Below are positions 40,500 to 48,864 of a DNA stretch of 64,000 nucleotides, piece after piece. Location: assembly GCF_001278075.1 (NCBI RefSeq), contig NZ_CP011340.1:4712001-4776000 (forward strand), given 5' to 3'. Positions within the stretch are counted from its first letter, which is position 1. Every line of letters begins with the position of its first letter. The notes beneath the pieces were generated by a model, which saw only the letters and a program-made list of their open reading frames with translations, made no database searches and was not told where the DNA came from. Both the position numbers and the translations under genes were made by a program. Source of the DNA: Streptomyces pristinaespiralis (GTDB taxonomy: Bacteria; Actinomycetota; Actinomycetes; Streptomycetales; Streptomycetaceae).

Positions 40500-41039
40500 A
40501 TGAAGAAGACCCTGATCGGTGCCGCCACCGCAGCCGTTGTCGCCGCCGGCACGTTCGGTGCCGTCGCGGCGAACGCCTCCGCCCCGGCCGCGGAGACCAA
40601 GGCGGCCGTCACCGCCGACGTCTCGTCCCGCAGCCTGCAGCAGTCCACGCACCTGACGATCGACGCGGCCACCAGGGCCGCGCAGGCCGCTCTCGACGCC
40701 GCGGAGCAGGAGAACCAGCGCGTCACGGTCGCCGTCGTCGACCGGAACGGCAACACGATCGTCACCCTGCGCGGCGACGGCGCGGGCCCGCAGTCGTACG
40801 AGTCGGCACAGAAGAAGGCGTACACCGCGGTCTCCTGGAACGCGGCCACCTCCGAGCTGGTCAAGCGGCTGGAGCAGGCCCCGAACCTGAAGGACATCCC
40901 GGGGACCCTGTTCCTCGGCGGCGGGGTGCCGGTGCAGGCCAAGGGCGCTCCGGTCGCCGGCATCGGTGTGGCGGGCGCGCCGAGCGGCGAGCTCGACGAG
41001 AAGTTCGCCCAGGCGGGCGCCGCCGCGCTCGGCCGCTGA
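40500..41039 (+). CDS. hbpS: Secreted heme-binding protein HbpS (GlcG/HbpS family)
   Basis: The product is 179 aa. A signal peptide (about 1-33, AAVVAAGTFGAVAANASAPA) is followed by one GlcG/HbpS domain (HLTIDAATRAAQAALDAAEQ, VTVAVVDRNGNTIVTLRGDG, GIGVAGAPSGELDEKFAQAG). HbpS forms octamers, binds heme, stores iron and relays redox stress to SenS. AAGGAG lies 8 nt before ATG 40500. It is divergent from senS over 222 bp, which should hold the SenR and promoter sites. Confidence 0.85.
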   Translation: MKKTLIGAATAAVVAAGTFGAVAANASAPAAETKAAVTADVSSRSLQQSTHLTIDAATRAAQAALDAAEQENQRVTVAVVDRNGNTIVTLRGDGAGPQSYESAQKKAYTAVSWNAATSELVKRLEQAPNLKDIPGTLFLGGGVPVQAKGAPVAGIGVAGAPSGELDEKFAQAGAAALGR

Positions 41040-41140
41040 CCGGGCGGGTCCGGCCCGGCCCCTGCCCCGGCGCTCGGCCGCTGACCCGGCGGGCTCGGCC
41101 CCTGCCCCGACGGGTCCGGCCAGCCCCTGACCCGGCGGGC
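41025..41140 (+). repeat. Partial duplication of the hbpS 3' end
   Basis: The 16 bases at 41025-41040 (last hbpS codons and stop) recur at 41070-41085, and related CCGGCCCCTGCCCCG blocks continue to about 41140. It looks like slippage-driven repetition after the gene. Confidence 0.6.
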
Positions 41141-41198
41141 GAAGGCAGCGGCGGCGGGGCGGACCTGGACGGGACCCGCCCCGCGGTGCCCGCCTGCT

Positions 41199-41204
41199 TA
41201 GGAT
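41199..41204 (+). promoter_or_regulatory. -10 hexamer for leaderless peptidase mRNA
   Basis: TAGGAT lies 6 nt before GTG 41211, with no Shine-Dalgarno between. Confidence 0.5.
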
Positions 41205-41210
41205 CTCGGG

Positions 41211-42614
41211 GTGGACCCGCACGTCTCCCGCCGCCCCGCCCTTCTGCGTACCGCCCTCGCCCTGTTGCTGGTCGCGGCCGCCGCGACGGGCTGCGCCGGT
41301 GGCGGCGTGCGGGGAACGCCGGGCGCCGCGGGGCTGCGTGACCCGTACTTCCCCCGGCTCGGCAACGGCGGCTACGACGTCCGGCACTACGGACTCGACC
41401 TCCGCTACGACCCCCGCTCCGGCCGCCTCCACGGCACCGCGGAGCTCACGGCGCGCGCCACCCAGGATCTGAGCGCCTTCCACCTCGACCTGCGCGGGAT
41501 GACGGTAAAGAGCGTGACGGTCGACGGCGCGGAGGCCGCCGCCAACCGGGCCGGTACGGAACTGACGGTGCGTCCGCGCCGGGACATCGGCAAGGGCGCC
41601 GAGTTCCGTGCCGTCGTCCGGTACGCCGGGGTCCCGCAGACGGTCACGGACGCCGACAGCTCCGAGGAGGGCTGGCTGCGCGCGCCGGGCGGCGACGCGC
41701 TCGGGGTCGGCGAACCCGTCGGTTCCATGGCGTGGTTCCCCGGCAACCACCACCCGGCGGACAAGGCCGCGTACGACATCACGGTCACCGTCCCCGACGG
41801 CTACGAGGCGGTGTCCAACGGCGAGCCGGCGGGCCGGCGCACCAAGGGCGGCCGGACGGCCTTCACTTGGCGTTCCGAGGAGCCGATGGCGAGCTACCTG
41901 GCCCTGCTGGCGATCGGCGACTTCCGTGTGGCGACCACGCGCACGGCTGCCGGGCTGCCCGTCGTGACGGCCGTGGATCCGGCGGCGGCGGAGAGGAGTT
42001 CGGCGCTGCTGCGCAGGATCCCGCGGATCGTCGAGTGGGGGACGGAGAAGTTCGGGCCGTACCCGTTCTCGTCGGCGGGCGCGGTCGTCGTGCCCGCCGG
42101 GGAGGTCGAATACGCGCTGGAGACGCAGACGAGGCCGGTCTTCCCGCTCGACCGGTTCGACGAGGAGACCGTCGTCCACGAGCTGGCCCACCAGTGGTTC
42201 GGCAACTCGGTGACGCCCGCGACCTGGCGGGACATCTGGCTGAGCGAGAGCTTCGCCACCTACGCCGAGTGGATGTGGCTGGCGGAGGCCGGGACCACGC
42301 CTGTGCGGGTGAGCTTCGAGGAGGCCTTCGCGGACGAGGAGAACTGGGCCTTCGCCCCGGCCGTGCCCCCGCGCGCCGAGGACATCTTGGCGGCGCCGGT
42401 CTACGGGCGGGGAGCGATGGTGCTGCACAAGCTCCGTGAGGCCGTCGGCGACGACGTGTTCTTCCGGATCGTGCGCGGCTGGACGCGGACGCACCGTCAC
42501 GCCAACGCGTCCACCGCAGACTTCACGGCCTATGCGGAGGCGAGGTCGGGCAAGGACCTGACGGATCTGTGGAAGGTGTGGCTCTACGGGGACGGGAAAC
42601 CCGAGGAGCCCTGA
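41211..42614 (+). CDS. M1-family metallopeptidase, lipoprotein
   Basis: The product is 467 aa. A lipoprotein signal ends in the lipobox-like AATGC near residue 28. The catalytic zinc motif is HELAHQWFGN, with the third ligand in WLSESFATYAEW 18 residues further on, as in M1 aminopeptidases. The usual GAMEN exopeptidase motif is replaced by GEVEYA, so substrate handling may differ. The enzyme is predicted to be anchored outside the membrane and to trim peptides. GTG 41211 follows a -10 box by 6 nt, suggesting a leaderless mRNA. Confidence 0.85.
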   Translation: MDPHVSRRPALLRTALALLLVAAAATGCAGGGVRGTPGAAGLRDPYFPRLGNGGYDVRHYGLDLRYDPRSGRLHGTAELTARATQDLSAFHLDLRGMTVKSVTVDGAEAAANRAGTELTVRPRRDIGKGAEFRAVVRYAGVPQTVTDADSSEEGWLRAPGGDALGVGEPVGSMAWFPGNHHPADKAAYDITVTVPDGYEAVSNGEPAGRRTKGGRTAFTWRSEEPMASYLALLAIGDFRVATTRTAAGLPVVTAVDPAAAERSSALLRRIPRIVEWGTEKFGPYPFSSAGAVVVPAGEVEYALETQTRPVFPLDRFDEETVVHELAHQWFGNSVTPATWRDIWLSESFATYAEWMWLAEAGTTPVRVSFEEAFADEENWAFAPAVPPRAEDILAAPVYGRGAMVLHKLREAVGDDVFFRIVRGWTRTHRHANASTADFTAYAEARSGKDLTDLWKVWLYGDGKPEEP

Positions 42615-42617
42615 GCG

Positions 42618-42652
42618 CGACAGGACCCCGGCGCGCGGCCGGGGCCCTGTCG
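42618..42652. terminator. Terminator between the peptidase and terD
   Basis: 14-bp arms (42618-42631 with 42639-42652) with one mismatch, 4 bp after the peptidase stop; convergent terD would use it too. Confidence 0.75.
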
Positions 42653-42706
42653 AACGCAGCGTCAGGAGGACGGGACGTCGCCACGTCCTGACGTCAGGAC
42701 GTCGGG

Positions 42707-43282
42707 TCAGAGGTTGACGCCGAAGTCGCGGGCGATGCCCTCGAGGCCGGAGGCGTAGCCCTGGCCGACCGCGCGGAACTTCCACTCCGCGCCGTTGCGG
42801 TAGAGCTCGCCGAAGACCATGGCGGTCTCGACGGCGGCGTCCTCGCTCAGGTCGTAGCGGGCGATCTCGGCGCCGCCGGCCTGGTTGATGATGCGGATGT
42901 AGGCGTTGCGCACCTGGCCGAAGTTCTGGCTGCGGGAGACGGCGTCGTAGATCGAGACGGGGAAGACGATCTTGTCGACGTCGGCGGGCAGGCCCGCGAG
43001 GTTGACGTTGATCTGCTCGTCGTCGCCGCCGCCCTCGCCGGTGCGGTTGTCGCCGGTGTGGACGATGGTCTGGTCCGGCGTCGCCTTGTTGTTGAAGAAG
43101 ACGAAGTGGGCGTCGGAGGCGACCTTGCCCGCGTTGTTCACGCCGATCGCGGACGCGTCGAGGTCGAAGTCCGTGCCGGTGGTGGTGCGGACGTCCCAGC
43201 CGAGGCCGACCGTGACGGCGGTCAGGCCCGGGGCCTCCTTGGTGAGCGAGACGTTGCCGCCCTTGGACAGGCTTACTGCCAT
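42707..43282 (-). CDS. TerD-family calcium-binding stress protein
   Basis: The product is 191 aa with the complete TerD fold: [20 protein letters not shown], the calcium loop residues in [10 protein letters not shown] and [14 protein letters not shown], and [20 protein letters not shown] with a conserved RNGAEWKF end. Streptomyces carry many TerD paralogues, linked to calcium-dependent development and general stress rather than to tellurite. AAGGGGA lies before the ATG at 43282. Confidence 0.93.
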   Translation of the reverse strand: MAVSLSKGGNVSLTKEAPGLTAVTVGLGWDVRTTTGTDFDLDASAIGVNNAGKVASDAHFVFFNNKATPDQTIVHTGDNRTGEGGGDDEQINVNLAGLPADVDKIVFPVSIYDAVSRSQNFGQVRNAYIRIINQAGGAEIARYDLSEDAAVETAMVFGELYRNGAEWKFRAVGQGYASGLEGIARDFGVNL

Positions 43283-43489
43283 TGGGAAGTCCCCTTCATT
43301 TCGAATCTGCGGGCTACGGGTCCTCCCGAAGCTACCGTCACAGGTCATAACGCGGGCAGGGGACCGTCAGGTTCCATCCTCGGTCCGGTTCCTTGTCACC
43401 GGGCAGAGCGGACATGCGGCTCCCATCGCCGCGGGTCCCGCGTCGCGAGGACGGAAAAGAGGGTGACGGGCGGGTGGGGGCGCGGGACC

Positions 43490-43924
43490 ATGGACGACAT
43501 GTCCGGGCCCTACATCATCCGCGGCTCCGTCTCCCTGCCGGAGGCCGAGCTCATGTGGCGTTTCTCGCGGTCCTCGGGGCCCGGTGGCCAGCACGTCAAC
43601 ACCAGCGACTCGCAGGTGGAGCTCCGCTTCGATCTCGCGAGGACGGAGGCGCTGCCGCCGGTCTGGAAGGACCGTGCGCTGGAGCGGCTCGCGGGCCGGA
43701 TGGTGGGCGGTGTGATCGCCGTACGCGCTTCGGAGCACCGCTCACAGTGGCGGAACCGCGAGACCGCGGCGGTACGGCTGGCGTCCCTGCTGGCCGAGGC
43801 GACCGCCCCGCCGCCGAGGGCCCGCCGGGCGACGAAGATCCCGCGCGGCATCAACGAGCGCCGGCTCCGGGAGAAGAAGCAGCGCGCGGAGACCAAGCGG
43901 GGCCGCTCCGGCCGCGACTGGTAG
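43490..43924 (+). CDS. arfB: Alternative ribosome-rescue factor ArfB (YaeJ type)
   Basis: The product is 144 aa. The GGQ peptidyl-tRNA hydrolysis motif is in RSSGPGGQHVNTSDSQVEL, and the C-terminus is the basic tail (RRATKIPRGINERRLREKKQ...) that ArfB/ICT1 inserts into the empty mRNA channel of stalled ribosomes. It lacks the stop-codon recognition domain of release factors. An alternative ATG at 43499 would shorten it by three residues; 43490 has the better GGGTGGGGG site. Confidence 0.9.
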   Translation: MDDMSGPYIIRGSVSLPEAELMWRFSRSSGPGGQHVNTSDSQVELRFDLARTEALPPVWKDRALERLAGRMVGGVIAVRASEHRSQWRNRETAAVRLASLLAEATAPPPRARRATKIPRGINERRLREKKQRAETKRGRSGRDW

Positions 43925-44025
43925 CGACCGGCCCGGCGACCCTCACACCGGCCCGGCGACCTTCACCGTCCCGGACGCGACCCGCGCACACCGCCCCGGG
44001 CACCGTGCCGCGCACCTCGGCGTGC

Positions 44026-44580
44026 TCACCCGAGGTGCCGGTAGCGCCCGCGGAAGTACGTCAGGGGCCCGGCGACCATGTCGGACAGGCCCACCTTCAG
44101 GACATGACCGATCACCAGCGTGTGATCACCGGCCTCGACCCGCTGCTCCGTACGGCACTCGAGGGTCGCGAGGGCGTCCTTCACCAGAGGCGCCCCGCAG
44201 ATCTCGCCGCGTTCGTGGGGCAGGTCGTCGAAGAGCAGGCGGTCGCTGAGCCGCCCCTTCATGGCGAAGCGCCCGGCGATCTGCCGCTGGCCCTCGGTGA
44301 GGACGGAGACGCCCCACAGCGGCTGTTCCGAGAGCAGGTCGTCCATGCGGGAGCCGTTGCGCAGGCTGACGAGCACCAGCGGCGGGTCGAGCGAGACGGA
44401 CATGAACGCCGTCGCCGTCATGCCGACGTCCTCGCCGCGTGGCCCGTGGTCGGCGTCGTGCGCGCTCACCAGCACCACGCCGGCGGCCAGGCGGGACATG
44501 GCGGCACGGAATTCCTCGTTGCTCACCCCCTCAGGATGGGGGATGGCGGAAGTGGCCGGAGCGGGGGTCGTCTGCAACAC
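44026..44580 (-). CDS. Flavin reductase-like domain protein
   Basis: The product is 184 aa with a FMN-binding split-barrel of the flavin reductase/HpaC family: FRAAMSRLAAGVVLVSA, GMTATAFMSVSLDPPLVLVS and GDHTLVIGHVLKVGLSD. Such enzymes supply reduced flavin to a partner monooxygenase, but no monooxygenase gene is adjacent here. GTG 44580 has a TAGCGT -10 box 7 nt upstream and no ribosome site, so it is probably leaderless. It is divergent from the diguanylate cyclase gene. Confidence 0.85.
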   Translation of the reverse strand: MLQTTPAPATSAIPHPEGVSNEEFRAAMSRLAAGVVLVSAHDADHGPRGEDVGMTATAFMSVSLDPPLVLVSLRNGSRMDDLLSEQPLWGVSVLTEGQRQIAGRFAMKGRLSDRLLFDDLPHERGEICGAPLVKDALATLECRTEQRVEAGDHTLVIGHVLKVGLSDMVAGPLTYFRGRYRHLG

Positions 44581-44587
44581 ACACGCA

Positions 44588-44593
44588 ACGCTA
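44588..44593 (-). promoter_or_regulatory. -10 hexamer for leaderless flavin reductase mRNA
   Basis: TAGCGT on the minus strand, 7 nt before GTG 44580, with no Shine-Dalgarno. Confidence 0.45.
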
Positions 44594-44666
44594 GTGTCGT
44601 GCGTTCCGCCGCCGCATCGGGCCGGGGGACCAGCCGGGTCCTAGGACCACAGGCCGACCACCATGA

Positions 44667-44680
44667 GTAACCATGGGTAC
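44667..44680. promoter_or_regulatory. Near-palindrome, BldD-like candidate
   Basis: GTAACCATGGGTAC is palindromic except for one pair and fits the BldD half-sites TNAC-N5-GTNA in all but the last base. It lies 231 bp before the diguanylate cyclase start. cdgB is a known BldD target in S. coelicolor; binding here is inferred. Confidence 0.35.
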
Positions 44681-44766
44681 GCGTCAGTGGTTCTGTGTTC
44701 AATAATTGACTTCAAGAAAGCTACGGTGTGCCCGGCCGACCAGCATCTGACCCTTCATCACCTGAT

Positions 44767-44780
44767 GTGACTTGAGTCAC
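44767..44780. promoter_or_regulatory. Perfect palindrome upstream of the diguanylate cyclase
   Basis: GTGACT-TG-AGTCAC, a perfect 6-2-6 inverted repeat 131 bp before ATG 44911. The spacing differs by one base from the BldD consensus, so the binding protein is open. Together with the 44667 site it fills an otherwise gene-free 330-bp region (44581-44910). Confidence 0.4.
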
Positions 44781-44910
44781 AGAGACCAGTATTTGTTGAC
44801 CCTGTGTACCGGGCGGGCTGCTCGCTGTGATTCAGTGGCCGGGATACCGCTACAACTACGCCAATCAGACGCCCTGGAGTTTGCTGTCGAGGTCTCGGGG
44901 AGAGCGAGCG

Positions 44911-46546
44911 ATGGAGACCGAGTCGGAGCCCTATGTCCGTCTTGCGACCCTGCGGCAGCTGCACAAGGTCGTCACGGACCTCAACACGGCCCGCAGCCTG
45001 GCCGACACCCTGCAGACCGTCGCCGACGGGATCGTCGCCGGCCTGGGTTACGAACTGGCCTGCGTCAACCTGGTGCGCCCCGACGGTGACCTCGTCGTCG
45101 CCGCCTTCGCCGGCAGCGCCGCGGCCGAGGCCCTGATCACCGGCCGGGTCGGCTCGCGTACGTCCTGGGACCGCCGTCTCTCCATGGGTGAAGCCTGGGG
45201 CGAACTGCGCTTCATCCCCCACACCGAGGGCTGGGTCCTCATAGAGGACGACGTGCCCCAGTGGCACACCGACGGCCCCGAGCCCCGCTTCGAGGACGAG
45301 TGGCACCCGCAGGACCGCCTCTACGCCCCGATGTACGCGTCGGGCGGCGGGCGCGAACTGCTCGGCGTGATCTCCGTGGACCGCCCGCGCAACGGCCGCC
45401 GTCCCGGTCCCTGGGGCCAGGAGGCGCTGCAGATGTACGCCTCCCAGGCCGCGATCGCCATCAGCAACGCACGACTTCGGGCCAATATGCAGCGCGCCCT
45501 GGTCCGCCTCGAGCGGGAGCAGCAGGCACTGCGCGCGAGCGAGGAATCCTTCCGGCAGGCGTTCGAGTACGCGCCCAGCGGCATGGCCATCGCCGAGATG
45601 GGCGGCGACCAGCACGGCCGTCTGCTGCGCACCAACGATGCCCTGTGCCGGCTGCTGGGCCGCCCCGCCTCCGCGATGCGCCGCTACTCCTTCGCCGACC
45701 TCGTCCATCCCGAGGACGTCGGCACCCTGCTGCGCACCTCCGCGGAGGGCGGTCGCGCCGAGATCAGACTGGGCCGCAGGGACGGCAGCTACGTATGGGT
45801 GTCGCTGCGGAACTCGGTCGTCGCGGACACCGCCGACGGCCCCCGTTTCCTCCTCACCCATGTCGAGGACATCGAGGACCGCAAGCGTCACGAACTCCAG
45901 CTCGCACCGCGCCTCGCACGACGCGCTCACCGGCCTGCCCAACAGCGCGGAACTGCGCGCCCGGCTCAGCTCGCGCCTGTGCGAGCGGCCGCACGCGGCC
46001 TACGCGACCGACATCGAGGCGCTCGACGCCGCGTACGAGACCGACCGCGGTTTCCGCAGTGACGGCTTCGACTTCGACACGATCGGTGGCCGGCCCTACG
46101 ACCACCACGTCCACACCGTCGCGCCCGACAGCGAGATCGACGACGGCGCCAAGGGGCTCGCGGTCCTCTTCTGCGACCTGGACGGCTTCAAGTCGATCAA
46201 CGACCGCTTCGGGCACCAGACCGGTGACGCCGTTCTCGTCGAGGTCGCGCGCCGGCTCACCACCGGCGTGCGGGACGGTGACACGGTCGCCAGGCTGGGC
46301 GGCGACGAGTTCGTCGTCCTCGCCGACGGCCTCGGCGCGGCGGACGCCGCCGACCTTGCCGTACGGCTGCGGAACGCGATCATCCTCCCCATCCGGGTGG
46401 GGGGCCGCGGAGTGCGGGTGGGCGCCAGTTTCGGCATCGGCTGGGCGAGCTGCGGGATGTCCGTCGAGGAGGTCCTGCAATCCGCCGACCAGCGGATGTA
46501 CATCGAGAAGCGGTCGCGTTCGAAGGTCCACAGAAGGGCCGGCTGA
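44911..46546 (+). pseudogene. cdgB: Diguanylate cyclase CdgB-like (GAF-PAS-GGDEF), frameshifted
   Basis: The first frame from ATG 44911 (GGGGAGAG upstream) encodes a GAF domain (RLATLRQLHKVVTDLNTARS onward) and a PAS/PAC domain (EESFRQAFEYAPSGMAIAEM to HVEDIEDRKRHELQL). Then, at about 45903-45906, one base is missing. The next frame continues directly with HRASHDALTGLPNSAELRAR and a full GGDEF domain: RLGGDEFVV, an RDGD inhibitory site five residues earlier, and VLFCDLDGFKSIND. Without the deletion it would be one enzyme of about 545 aa making cyclic di-GMP, like CdgB in S. coelicolor at the same map position. As read, translation stops at 46062 and no cyclase is made. A sequencing error is equally possible. 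Confidence 0.8.
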
Positions 46547-46710
46547 GGCACAGTCGGGACCGGGTGACCTATCACACCCGACCGCGCCCGGCCTGGTGAC
46601 CGGCCGCGGTCCCACCCGATGAGGCCCACGACACCCGATGGGGTGAGTGGAACCGGGTAGGCTCGCCTCGCGTCAGCGTTGTGCTGACGAGATGGTGAGG
46701 AGTGACTGGG

Positions 46711-47694
46711 ATGACGGCCGGGAACAACGGCGCGAGCACGCCCGAGGACGACGACCCGTTCGGCTACCTGTACGCCGACGGGCAGCAGGCGGGTGCCACG
46801 CCGCCGCGCCAGGGCGGCTACGGCTACCCCGGTCCGGCCGCGCAGCCCGGGGTCCCCCGCACCTCGTACAACCAGGTCCGGACGGTCGGCGAGCGACAGT
46901 ACGGCCAGCAGGTCCCGCACCAGCAGGCGTACGGGCAGCAGCCCGGCTACGGCCAGCAGCCGACGGCCGCCTACGCCGCGCCGGAGACCTACCCCGGGGC
47001 TTCCGCCCAGACACGCCAGGTCCCGGCCCAGACCGGTCACGGCCAGGGCGGTCACGGCGGCGGGCGCGGCGGTGGCCCCAACACCAAGGGCCTGCTGATC
47101 GGGGCGATCGCGGTCGTCGCGGTCGTGGTGATCGGCATCGCCGCGGCGCTGCTGACCAGCAACGGCGACAAGGACGACACGGCCGGCAAGGGCGGCGGGG
47201 GCAGCACCCCGTCCGCGGGCGGGACCGTCGAGGAGAAGCCGTCGCCGACCGAGAAGGAACCGGAGCCCGTCGAGCTGCCCAAGCAGGACGCGGCGACGCT
47301 GACGCTGGGTCCGCCGGCGGCGCTCGCCAAGGACGTGCCGGGCGCGAAGGGCGCGGACGGCGCGTACGTGATGTTCAACGGCGTCGGCGGTTCGGCCGGC
47401 TGGTCGGTGGACGTCCCGGAGGCCGGTGCCTACACGATGTACATCACGTACAGCGTGCCCGGCAAGGACGCCAAGACATCCCTGACGATCAACGGCGGGC
47501 AGCCCCGCGAGCTCAACATGTCGAACTTCGCGAAGGCCGCGGAGGGTGACTGGGCGAAGGGCTGGACCAACACCTACGCCTTCGTGAACCTCGAGAAGGG
47601 CAAGAACGACCTCAAGATCTCCTGCGAGCAGGGGAACCAGTGCGAGGCGTATCTCGACCAGGTCTGGCTGGAGGCCGGCCAGAGCAACAGCTGA
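46711..47694 (+). CDS. Membrane-anchored protein with C-terminal carbohydrate-binding-like domain
   Basis: The product is 327 aa. A Gln/Gly/Tyr/Pro-rich cytosolic segment (1-125, with YGQQ repeats) precedes one membrane helix (about 128-152, LLIGAIAVVAVVVIGIAAAL), a Gly/Lys/Pro-rich linker, and an outer beta-sandwich (about 195-325) resembling CBM35/CBM6: DGAYVMFNGVGGSAGWSVDV, GAYTMYITYSVPG, NDLKISCEQGNQCEAYLDQV. It may bind cell-wall or environmental glycan. ATG 46711 has GAGGAG 8 nt upstream, favoured over GTG 46702. Confidence 0.7.
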   Translation: MTAGNNGASTPEDDDPFGYLYADGQQAGATPPRQGGYGYPGPAAQPGVPRTSYNQVRTVGERQYGQQVPHQQAYGQQPGYGQQPTAAYAAPETYPGASAQTRQVPAQTGHGQGGHGGGRGGGPNTKGLLIGAIAVVAVVVIGIAAALLTSNGDKDDTAGKGGGGSTPSAGGTVEEKPSPTEKEPEPVELPKQDAATLTLGPPAALAKDVPGAKGADGAYVMFNGVGGSAGWSVDVPEAGAYTMYITYSVPGKDAKTSLTINGGQPRELNMSNFAKAAEGDWAKGWTNTYAFVNLEKGKNDLKISCEQGNQCEAYLDQVWLEAGQSNS

Positions 47695-47811
47695 CCGGCG
47701 CGGCACCGGCCGTGGTCCGGCAGCCCCGTACGCGTCACCCGTCACCGTCCCGGCCGCGCCCCGCGCGAGCCGGGACGAGGCGTCTCGAGCCGGGGTCCGG
47801 CCCGCGACCGG

Positions 47812-48747
47812 TCACTTCCCGGGTGCCGCCGGGGCGTGCTCGACGACGGTGATCCGCGGCAGCAGCTCCTCGTACGCGGCCGCGTCGAACTCGCCCGCGG
47901 CCGGGGCCAGCACGGTCGCCGTGGAGAGGGCCACCGCACGGGACAGGCGCTGCGGCCAGGGAAGACCCAGGACCAGTCCGGAGAGCAGGCCGGCGACCGC
48001 CGAGTCGCCCGCGCCCGTCGGATTGCCCTTCACCGGCTCCGGAGGGGTGGCCTGCCAGGTGCCGTCCGGGGTGGCGGCGAGCAGACCCTCAGGGCCGAGC
48101 GAGGCGACCACGGTGTGCGCGCCCCGGCGGCGGGCGTCACGGGTGGCGCGGAGCGGCTCCCGGGATCCGGTGAGCTGCGCGAGCTCGTCGGCGTTGGGCT
48201 TGACGAGATCCGGCCGGGCGGCGATGCCTCGGCGCAGCGGTTCGCCGCTGGTGTCGAGGAGCACGGGCACCTCAGCGGCACGCGCCCGGCGCACCAGCTC
48301 GGCGTAGGCGCCGACATGGATGCCCGGCGGCAGGCTGCCGCAGAGCGCGACCGCCTCGGCCTCGCGCAGGAGGGAGTCGTACGAGGAGAGGAAGGCGGCC
48401 CACTCCTCGGGCAGGACCGTGGGTCCCGGCTCGTTCAGCTGCGTGGTGTCGCCGCTGGTGCCGTCGGTGACGGCGATGGTGCGGCGGGTGGTGCCGGCGA
48501 TCCCGACGAGCGCGTCGTGCGGTGCGAGCGGTGCCAGCATCCCGCGCAGGACGGCGCCGGTGGCCCCGCCGGCGAAGCCGGTGACGACGCTCTCGTGGCC
48601 GAGGGCGGCGAGCACGCGGGCGACGTTGATGCCCTTGCCGCCGGGGCGCTCCACGACCTCGCCGACCCGGTGGGTGGCGTGCGGGGTGAGGGCGGCGACC
48701 CGGTAGGTGATGTCGAGGGCGGCGTTGAGCGTGACCGTAAGGATCAC
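47812..48747 (-). CDS. PfkB-family sugar kinase (1-phosphofructokinase-like)
   Basis: The product is 311 aa. The PfkB signatures are present: the glycine motif RPGGKGINVARVLAALG near the N-terminus and the active-site motif GNPTGAGDSAVAGLLSGL with the catalytic Asp. The opening ILTVTLNAALDITY places it with FruK/LacC (1-phosphofructokinase or tagatose-6-phosphate kinase). No PTS or fru genes are adjacent. Located next to nagA-nagK, it may phosphorylate a sugar phosphate from amino-sugar use. GTG 48747 follows a weak GGGGGTGT site. Confidence 0.82.
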   Translation of the reverse strand: MILTVTLNAALDITYRVAALTPHATHRVGEVVERPGGKGINVARVLAALGHESVVTGFAGGATGAVLRGMLAPLAPHDALVGIAGTTRRTIAVTDGTSGDTTQLNEPGPTVLPEEWAAFLSSYDSLLREAEAVALCGSLPPGIHVGAYAELVRRARAAEVPVLLDTSGEPLRRGIAARPDLVKPNADELAQLTGSREPLRATRDARRRGAHTVVASLGPEGLLAATPDGTWQATPPEPVKGNPTGAGDSAVAGLLSGLVLGLPWPQRLSRAVALSTATVLAPAAGEFDAAAYEELLPRITVVEHAPAAPGK

Positions 48748-48806
48748 TCGTGGACACCCCCGAAGAACGCGATTGCCGTGCTCGTACGGGTTCTGATCAT
48801 GCCAAA

Positions 48807-48849
48807 CGGAAGGCGGTTGGCCCAAGACCCGGTGTCCGACCGCCTTCCG
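48807..48849. terminator. nagKA terminator
   Basis: Perfect 11-bp arms (48807-48817 with 48839-48849), 15 bp after the nagA stop on the minus strand. Confidence 0.65.
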
Positions 48850-48864
48850 CGAGGTGCCGCGTCG

